Below the pieces are notes generated by a model that did no database searches, was not told the origin of the DNA, and saw nothing but the letters and a program-made list of their open reading frames with translations. 19,390 nucleotides of DNA from Paracoccaceae bacterium (lineage in GTDB: Bacteria; Pseudomonadota; Alphaproteobacteria; Rhodobacterales; Rhodobacteraceae): the NCBI GenBank assembly GCA_013214715.1, contig JABSSB010000009.1:1-19390 (forward strand). Direction: 5' to 3'. Position numbers and translations under genes: made by a program. Numbering within the stretch: position 1 is the first letter of the stretch; the number at the start of each line of letters is the position of its first letter. Positions 14,603-19,390 of this stretch are shown piece by piece.

Positions 14603-15849
14603 TGTTGCAAACTGACGGCGTGAATACTGCCCTATACGAAAAGCGAGAGACAGATATGAATTCGCCCGTTTCTGCCGCTGGTTTGACGCAACCCGGAGAC
14701 GGCGCCAGCACGGGACATCTGTGTCTGGCGAATGCCCACATCGTTTTGAAAGATCGCGTTTTGCATGGCGCAATACGGGTTGAAGACGGTGTGATCACCG
14801 AGATCTCTGAAGGCGACGATATTCCTCAAGGGGCAGTGGATTGCGCCGGAGATTATGTGGTGCCGGGCCTGGTGGAGCTTCATACCGACAATCTTGAACG
14901 CCATATCGAACCCAGGCCCAAGGTCGACTGGCCACATCTCGCGGCCCTTTTGGCGCATGACGCGGAACTTGCGTCAACCGGGATCACAACCGTTTTTGAT
15001 GCGATGCGTGTCGGCTCCATTCACAGTGGCAAAGGGCATTACACCGATTATGCTCGCAAACTGGCCGATGAGTTGCTCGCGGCCCGGTCGCAGGGTTTGT
15101 TCAAGATCAGCCACTTTTTGCATCTTAGGGCCGAGATCTGTTCCGAGACGTTGCTGCAAGAGCTTGCAGCTTTCACGACCGAAGATCGTGTGGGCATTGT
15201 CAGCCTGATGGATCACACGCCGGGACAAAGGCAGTTTCGCGATCTGAAAGCGCTTAAGACTTATGTCGCCAAGAAGCGCGGGATGAACGATCAGGAATTC
15301 ATCGACCATGTGCAGAACCTCTTGGGGTTGCAAGAGCGGTTCGGGGCGCAGCATGAAACTGGCAGCGTAGCTGAGGCGAAACGTCTGGGGGCCGTGCTGG
15401 CGAGCCATGACGACACGACCGCCGATCATGTGGCAACATCGGCGCGCCACGGCGTAGGTTTTGCCGAATTTCCGACAACGGTCGAAGCCGCCAAAGCCTG
15501 CCGCGAACACGGCATTGCGGTGATGATGGGCGCTCCCAATCTGATCCGTGGAGGGTCGCATTCTGGCAATGTGGCGGCCGAAGAATTGGCCCGATTGGAC
15601 CTGTTGGACATTGTGTCGTCGGATTATGTGCCCTCCGCCTTGCTTTTGTCAGCCTTTCATCTCGCAGAGATTTGGGGTGACATGCCACGCGCGATAGCCA
15701 CCGTGACGCAAAACCCTGCACAGGCAGCGCGCCTGGACGATCGGGGTGTATTGGCGCCGGGGAAGCGAGGTGATGTGTTGCGTGTGCGGCAGGTCGGCCA
15801 GACGCCGCTGCTTCTTGGTGTCTGGCGGCAGGGGCTCAAAATCAGCTGA
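14602..15849 (+). CDS. phnM: Ribose 1-phosphonate 5-triphosphate diphosphatase PhnM
   Basis: Amidohydrolase-fold enzyme that removes pyrophosphate from ribose 1-alkylphosphonate 5-triphosphate before C-P cleavage. ATG 14602 shares one base with the phnN stop and has GGAGG at 14587-14591, giving 415 residues. ATG 14656 with GAGAG shortly upstream gives 397 residues and is also plausible, since PhnM domain similarity begins only near LCLANAHIVLKDRVL. Conserved motifs are PGLVELHTDNLERH (metal ligands), SLMDHTPGQRQF, ASHDDTTADH, EFPTTVEAA, MGAPNLIRGGSHSGN and SSDYVPSALL. It is the last gene of the phnG-M operon, and a strong hairpin starts at the base after its stop. Confidence 0.94.
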   Translation: MLQTDGVNTALYEKRETDMNSPVSAAGLTQPGDGASTGHLCLANAHIVLKDRVLHGAIRVEDGVITEISEGDDIPQGAVDCAGDYVVPGLVELHTDNLERHIEPRPKVDWPHLAALLAHDAELASTGITTVFDAMRVGSIHSGKGHYTDYARKLADELLAARSQGLFKISHFLHLRAEICSETLLQELAAFTTEDRVGIVSLMDHTPGQRQFRDLKALKTYVAKKRGMNDQEFIDHVQNLLGLQERFGAQHETGSVAEAKRLGAVLASHDDTTADHVATSARHGVGFAEFPTTVEAAKACREHGIAVMMGAPNLIRGGSHSGNVAAEELARLDLLDIVSSDYVPSALLLSAFHLAEIWGDMPRAIATVTQNPAQAARLDDRGVLAPGKRGDVLRVRQVGQTPLLLGVWRQGLKIS

Positions 15850-15870
15850 CCTGATGCCAAAGGCATCAGG
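15850..15870 (+). terminator. Hairpin at the end of the phnG-M operon
   Basis: CCTGATGCC (15850-15858) and GGCATCAGG (15862-15870) form a perfect 9-bp stem with an AAA loop, starting at the base after the phnM stop. Only TT follows, so the T-tract is weak. It most likely marks the transcript 3' end, either as an inefficient intrinsic terminator or as an exonuclease block. Confidence 0.6.
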
Positions 15871-15889
15871 TTGCATGATCCCTGCGCTG

Positions 15890-16190
15890 CAATTTGGCCC
15901 TAAGCAAAGCGACACCAAGGTCACTGTGGACAAAGCAGTTTTCGACAATTGCATTTCATCGGGCCAACGCCGTCGAGGTGGGCTGCGTCAAACACGTCGC
16001 GTGGCGAGGGTCTGAAATCTTGTCGAAGGTAAGATGTCCCGAGGGCAAATGGCAGCACCGGCAGAATGAGCCCCGCAAGGCTATTTGTCAGGCTCCAGCT
16101 TGCGATCATGTCGAAGGTATGAAGCATCCGCGCTTCGATCAGAGATAGCAACGTGGCCATCGTAGTCCAAAACGCCAGTCCAACGGCGGC
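15890..16190 (-). pseudogene. Remnant of a UgpE/MalG-type ABC sugar permease
   Basis: Reading right to left on the minus strand, about 75 residues (16181 to 15954) resemble the C-terminal half of a carbohydrate or glycerol-3-phosphate permease: EARMLHTFDMIAS, TNSLAGLILPVLPFALGT, then a coupling-loop sequence RDVFDAAHLDGVGPM that fits the E/D-AA-x-x-DG pattern. The frame then shifts. LSKTALSTVTLVSLCLG, which should follow an LP-containing segment, is in another frame from about 15951, so roughly eight or nine residues and the phase have been lost. No intact N-terminus or C-terminus is seen. A homologue search with frameshift alignment would decide it. UgpE would fit the phosphorus theme of the neighbouring locus, but a sugar permease is equally possible. 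Confidence 0.55.
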
Positions 16191-16618
16191 CGTGATCACG
16201 GGACTTGCGCTGCTTGAAAGCGAGGCAAAGGTGCCGAACCTTGCCGATGCGTCGGATGCTGGCGGGGCGGATCTGTTGTTCGACCTTGTTGTGAAAAAGG
16301 ATGTTGGCCGAACAGGGTCGCTCAGATCATTCGGCGTGCGATCAGTGCATGGCAAAGCTGGATCTGGCCAGCACAAAACACATCTTGCGTCCATGTGATA
16401 TGGAAGACCAGTTTGGCACTACGGTCATTGTGAAAATGTTCTTACGATCATCCGAGGACATGGCTCTGATCGCGGAATGTCATGCGCGTGATATCGCCGC
16501 CGCAGAGGCATGGTTTGCCGATGCCGACATTCTGTCACGGGCCGTTGAACGACATTCGCCCGGACCGGGGTCCGGGCAAGCGCAACAGGATTGATCAGTT
16601 CTTCGGCGCGGAGCCAAG
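16191..16618. other. Stretch without a convincing gene, probably decayed sequence
   Basis: No frame here has a good start, ribosome site and recognisable product together. A + strand frame ending at 16594 (ATG 16400, 64 codons) contains MALIAECHARDIAAAEAWFADADIL, which loosely recalls the C-terminal part of YciI-like proteins, but it lacks a ribosome site and the rest of the domain. On the minus strand the sequence to the right of the permease remnant shows no continuing similarity that I can recognise. The stretch lies between two convergent operons. Confidence 0.4.
16558..16577. repeat. GC-rich perfect inverted repeat
   Basis: GCCCGGACC (16558-16566) and GGTCCGGGC (16569-16577) are perfect inverted copies separated by GG. 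There is no T-run on either side. It lies 41 bases beyond the stop of the last gene of the minus-strand operon, so it may help end or protect that transcript. Confidence 0.45.
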
Positions 16619-16795
16619 CTATTTGCGCCACCAATCCCACGGTGTCCAGCCACGTCGCAAGGCCGCCAAGGCGGTCAGACCGATCACAGCCAACCCAGCC
16701 GCCACAGGCACGGTTGCCGCGACTGCGACGACTTCATGATGCGCCGCGGCCGGGGTTGCGGCCATGATGGGTGCAAGCGGGATAAAGTACCTCAT
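16619..16795 (-). CDS. Small membrane protein of 58 residues, last gene of the ureohydrolase operon
   Basis: The start codon at 16795 overlaps the stop of the preceding gene as ATGA, the usual sign of coupled translation, which is the main reason to accept so short a gene. The product has an N-terminal signal-like segment (MRYFIPLAPIMAATPAAA), a likely cleavage site followed at once by HHE, one hydrophobic helix (about 22-46) and a basic, tryptophan-rich tail RRGWTPWDWWRK that should face the cytoplasm. I do not recognise a family. The exposed histidine pair and the His-rich neighbour make a role in metal entry or in anchoring a partner conceivable, but nothing in the sequence proves it. Confidence 0.65.
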   Translation of the reverse strand: MRYFIPLAPIMAATPAAAHHEVVAVAATVPVAAGLAVIGLTALAALRRGWTPWDWWRK

Positions 16796-17220
16796 GTGAC
16801 GTCTTTCGCGGCAGGGTGGGTTTGCAGGAAGCTGCGCAGATCGGTGGTCTGCTTGGCATCGAGAGACACATAGATGAAACTCATATTCGTGCGCTCGGTC
16901 ACCATATCGCCGGGATAGGGCAGGTAGGACAGCTCTCGCGATCCAAAGGATGGGGAGGCTGTGCCCACCTGCCATTCGGTCGTCAGCTGGACATCCACAA
17001 GTTTCATCGACGGGCCGCCATCCGGCGCGGCGATTTCCAATGGTACGCCGGCCAGCCGCAGATAGGACATCTTGTCTTTTGCCGCGACAAAACCGTCGAT
17101 GAATTGCGTTGTCAGAACCTGCAGCTCTTCGGCTTTGTCGGCATCGGGCATATGGCTGTGCAGATGGTCGCCATGGCTGTGATTGTGCCCGATTGTGCCG
17201 TTGATGATGTCATGTGGCAT
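16792..17220 (-). CDS. His-rich protein of 142 residues, function unknown
   Basis: ATG at 17220 is preferred because AGAGG lies seven bases upstream; it overlaps the end of the ureohydrolase gene by 11 bases. An in-frame upstream start would extend 10 residues into that gene. The N-terminus is strikingly histidine-rich: GHNHSHGDHLHSH at residues 11-23, seven histidines in the first 23 residues. The rest is a compact, probably beta-rich domain (VPLEIAAP, MKLVDVQLTTEWQVGTA, TNMSFIYVSLDA) without signal peptide or membrane helix, so it is presumably cytoplasmic. I recognise no family, and it is neither HypA nor HypB. The histidine cluster suggests binding of nickel or another divalent metal, perhaps for delivery to the ureohydrolase. 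That role is inference from context. Confidence 0.85.
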   Translation of the reverse strand: MPHDIINGTIGHNHSHGDHLHSHMPDADKAEELQVLTTQFIDGFVAAKDKMSYLRLAGVPLEIAAPDGGPSMKLVDVQLTTEWQVGTASPSFGSRELSYLPYPGDMVTERTNMSFIYVSLDAKQTTDLRSFLQTHPAAKDVT

Positions 17221-18454
17221 TGGACCACCTCTTGCCTTCAAACTCGCCATGGGGAATGGTCACCGGCTTGTCGATATGCCGTTTATGCGCGCCAAGCTTG
17301 CCGGATGCCACAAGCGATCCCAACACATCTACAATGACGCGCGTGCCCATCAGGGCCGTGATTTCGGATTGATCATACGGTGGCGCCACCTCGACCAGTT
17401 CCATGCCACAAATGCCTTCGGCTGCGACTTTGGAGGCGAGCGCCAAGGCTTCGCGCGGTAGGAACCCGCCCGGTTCGGGCCAGCCGGTACCGGGCACAAA
17501 ACCGCAATCAATACTGTCGATGTCAAAGGACATATAGACCATGTCCACGCCGTCCCACGCCATTTCGAGCGCCATTTCCGCCGTCTTGTCGATGCCCATC
17601 TTTTCCATGTCGGACATGGTGATGATGTTGGTTTCCCGCTCGCGCGCGACGGCGACGGCCTCGCGGGGGACCTGCCAGCCGCCGATGCCAACTTGCACGA
17701 GGTTCTTGGCCGGGACATTGGGCAGATTGGTCGAATGGAACCACGGCGTGGTGTGCATCCGTTCATCGAGGTCTTTTTCCTGAATATCGGCATGACGGTC
17801 AAAATGGACGATGCCAATTTTCTTCGACGTGCATTCGGCGATGCCGCGCACGCAAGGAAAACCGATGGAATGGTCGCCGCCAATCATGATCGGCAGAGAG
17901 CCGGAAGAGGCCACATGACTGACCGCGCGGCTGATCTGGTCAAAGGTTTTTTCGATATTGGCCGGGATGGTGAACACGTCGCCCGCATCGCACAGCGTCA
18001 TTTGCTCCCGCAAATCGACAGCCATTTCATAGTTGTACGGGGTGTAAAGCGCGCTGATCTTGCGCACGCCCTGCGGCCCGAACCGTGTTCCTGACCGGTA
18101 GGTCGTGCCGCCGTCGAAGGGAATACCCAGAACGGTGGCATCGTAATCCTTTACCTCGGTGACATCTTCGGCATAGGGCGCCTTGAGAAAGGTGTTGATG
18201 CCTGCGTAATGCGGCAACTCTCCCCGCGCGAAGGTGGGGATTGATTTATCTTCGATGCTGTCAGCACCCGTCAGGCCCATGCGCAGGGCCCATTTCTTTT
18301 CCTGCTCCCATCCGCTGCCTGGGATATCGGCTTCGGCCTTCATCGATCTCCAGCCTTGCAGCTTGGTCAGATCTGGGTGGTGGTGCCGCACGTCGCTGCG
18401 ATGCTGGTGGCGCGGGTGATGGGATCGTGAACGATCAATGTTCCTCAAGAACAT
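17210..18454 (-). CDS. Ureohydrolase (arginase/agmatinase fold), probable guanidine hydrolase of the GdmH type
   Basis: A binuclear-metal hydrolase that releases urea from a guanidino compound. ATG 18454 has a strong GAGGAGG site and overlaps the ATPase gene by 20 bases, giving 414 residues, much longer than ordinary agmatinase (about 300-320). The metal ligands are intact: His195 in GGDHS, Asp219-His221-Asp223 in FDRHAD, and Asp311-Asp313 in SFDIDS. Where agmatinases read GTGTPxPGG, this protein has GTGWPEPGG with Trp325. The N-terminal FARGELPHYAGINTFLKAPY and SALYTPYNYEMAVDLREQM also look like the guanidine hydrolase branch as I remember it (Sll1077 of Synechocystis, nickel-dependent). Residues 12-26 hold seven histidines, an unusual extension. 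A standard pipeline would call it agmatinase (speB). The substrate is inferred, not shown. Confidence 0.88.
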   Translation of the reverse strand: MFLRNIDRSRSHHPRHQHRSDVRHHHPDLTKLQGWRSMKAEADIPGSGWEQEKKWALRMGLTGADSIEDKSIPTFARGELPHYAGINTFLKAPYAEDVTEVKDYDATVLGIPFDGGTTYRSGTRFGPQGVRKISALYTPYNYEMAVDLREQMTLCDAGDVFTIPANIEKTFDQISRAVSHVASSGSLPIMIGGDHSIGFPCVRGIAECTSKKIGIVHFDRHADIQEKDLDERMHTTPWFHSTNLPNVPAKNLVQVGIGGWQVPREAVAVARERETNIITMSDMEKMGIDKTAEMALEMAWDGVDMVYMSFDIDSIDCGFVPGTGWPEPGGFLPREALALASKVAAEGICGMELVEVAPPYDQSEITALMGTRVIVDVLGSLVASGKLGAHKRHIDKPVTIPHGEFEGKRWSNAT

Positions 18455-19202
18455 GGGTTTCCTCCTCAAGACGTTGGAACGGGATGCCGCCATCGCGGGC
18501 ATCGAAATCATAGGTGATGGTCGCGCCATAGCGGGACGGATCCGTCGGATCCCAGCGCGGTTTGTCGAAAACCAGAACGCGGTCGCCAAGCTTGAACGCT
18601 TCTTCCAGATCATGGGTGACCATGAAGACTGTCATGCCGGTTTCGGCCCGGAGATCCTGCAGGAAATCATGCATCGCCAACCGCGTGCCGGGATCAAGCG
18701 CGCCAAAAGGTTCGTCCAGCAGCAGAACGCGTGGTTTCGCCGCCAAAGCCTGCCCAATGGCCAGTCGCTGCTGCATCCCGCCCGACAGAGTTGCCGGGTA
18801 GTTGTCGGCCACATGATCCAGCCCGATCCGGGCCAGTGTTTCATCGGCGCGGTCGCGTGCGGCCTTGGCCTCGGCCCCGAAGAACCGGCCCCAGCGCGTG
18901 CGCAGGCATTCTCCGGCGATGACATTGTCGCGCACAGTCATATGCGGGAAGACCGAATATTTCTGAAAGACCACGCCGCGATCCAGGCCGGGTTCGCGGG
19001 CTGGTTCGGCACCTGCGATGCGGATTTCCCCGCGCTCGGGCCGTTCCTGTGCCAGAAGCATCCGCAGAAAGGTCGATTTCCCGCAGCCCGACGCACCGAC
19101 GATCGAAATGAACTCACCTTCTGCAACCTCGACATTCACACGTTGCAGGATCGGGCGGTTGTCGTAGCTTTGAAACACGTTGGAGACTGACACGAAACTC
19201 AC
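18435..19202 (-). CDS. ABC transporter ATP-binding protein, NitT/TauT (nitrate/sulfonate/taurine) type
   Basis: ATPase subunit of an importer, 255 residues. GTG at 19202 forms a GTGA overlap with the permease stop, which favours it over an in-frame TTG at 19220. Walker A is GASGCGKST (36-44), the signature is LSGGMQQRLAIGQAL, Walker B is VLLLDEPFGALD and the switch is MVTHDLEEAF. The pattern VVFQKYSVFPHMTVRDNV fits the nitrate/taurine class. The C-terminus carries a short extension rich in Asp and Glu (YDFDARDGGIPFQRLEEETH). It is coupled to the ureohydrolase gene, so the imported solute is probably that enzyme's substrate. Transporters annotated as nitrate/sulfonate/taurine are known companions of guanidine-I riboswitches. 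The substrate cannot be read from the ATPase itself. Confidence 0.92.
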   Translation of the reverse strand: MSFVSVSNVFQSYDNRPILQRVNVEVAEGEFISIVGASGCGKSTFLRMLLAQERPERGEIRIAGAEPAREPGLDRGVVFQKYSVFPHMTVRDNVIAGECLRTRWGRFFGAEAKAARDRADETLARIGLDHVADNYPATLSGGMQQRLAIGQALAAKPRVLLLDEPFGALDPGTRLAMHDFLQDLRAETGMTVFMVTHDLEEAFKLGDRVLVFDKPRWDPTDPSRYGATITYDFDARDGGIPFQRLEEETHVLEEH

Positions 19203-19390
19203 AGCCCGTCCTTCGCCCAAGGGAAGAACCGGCGCGAGGCGGCGCGGAGCAGCCAGTCGATCAAGAAGGCCAGGAAGGTTATCCAGATGACATAGGTCAG
19301 GATGATGTCCATCGCGAGATAGCGGCGCACCAGAAAAATCCGATAGCCCAGCCCGTCTTCACTGGCGATGGCTTCTGCGGCGATCAGAAA
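19199..19390 (-). CDS. ABC transporter permease, NitT/TauT type, C-terminal part (5' end outside window)
   Basis: Sixty-three residues and a stop are visible on the minus strand; the gene continues past the right edge. The visible part holds AEAIASEDGLGYRIFLVRRY, matching the segment just after the coupling loop in nitrate/taurine permeases, then a membrane helix (DIILTYVIWITFLAFLIDW) and a short basic tail ending FFPWAKDGL. The stop overlaps the ATPase start as GTGA. It should form the membrane channel with that ATPase. The periplasmic binding protein would be expected further upstream, outside the window. Confidence 0.88.
   Translation of the reverse strand, partial: FLIAAEAIASEDGLGYRIFLVRRYLAMDIILTYVIWITFLAFLIDWLLRAASRRFFPWAKDGL

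Noticed and set aside
15921..16394. Minus-strand open frame of 157 codons as an intact gene
   Set aside because: Only its last half resembles a permease, it lacks the C-terminal part after a frame change, and the first half looks like non-coding or shadow sequence. It is reported as a pseudogene remnant.
16153..16398. Plus-strand open frame of 81 codons starting at GTG
   Set aside because: There is no ribosome site and no recognisable domain, and it partly overlaps the permease remnant on the other strand.
16558..16577. GC-rich dyad as a standard intrinsic terminator
   Set aside because: No T-run follows on either strand, so it is reported only as an inverted repeat.
18454..18613. Longer ureohydrolase start within the ATPase gene
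   Set aside because: It would overlap the ATPase coding region by about 180 bases, and the added residues have the look of an out-of-frame shadow; ATG 18454 has a strong ribosome site.

Overview
The window looks like chromosomal DNA from an alphaproteobacterium, most likely of the Rhodobacterales/Roseobacter group. The reasons are the moderately high GC, the phn gene arrangement (two phnE genes, a hexapeptide transferase, a divergent phnF, phnN before phnM) and protein sequences close in style to that group. This is inference from gene content; no rRNA, tRNA, insertion sequence or CRISPR array was seen.

Region 1 (1-3981, +) is a signalling module: the C-terminal part of a FIST-domain protein, a 916-residue hybrid histidine kinase and a LuxR-type response regulator. 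The order resembles the NosP-NahK-ErbR group of Pseudomonas. One PAS domain of the kinase carries the LOV-type motif GQNCRFL, so a light or flavin input is possible.

Region 2 (4059-15870) is a complete phosphonate-import and C-P lyase locus. A candidate Pho box and a perfect dyad precede phnC-phnD-phnE1-phnE2 and a hexapeptide acyltransferase (+). phnF (-) converges on that operon and diverges from phnGHIJKLNM (+), with a candidate PhnF operator in the shared promoter. Nearly all genes overlap or touch, and hairpins flank phnD. PhnJ keeps the radical-SAM cysteines and the glycyl-radical glycine. No phnP or GNAT-type phnO is present in the window.

Region 3 (15871-16618) has no convincing intact gene. 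It holds a frameshifted remnant of a UgpE/MalG-type sugar ABC permease on the minus strand and other apparently decayed sequence.

Region 4 (16619-19390, -) is a tightly overlapping operon read right to left: NitT/TauT-type ABC permease (cut by the window edge), its ATPase, a ureohydrolase, a His-rich protein of 142 residues and a 58-residue membrane protein. The ureohydrolase would usually be annotated agmatinase, but its substrate-loop Trp, long N-terminal region and transporter context fit the nickel-dependent guanidine hydrolase (GdmH) branch better. Its own His-rich N-terminus and the His-rich neighbour suggest dedicated metal handling. The window may therefore place a phosphorus-scavenging locus beside a nitrogen-scavenging one.
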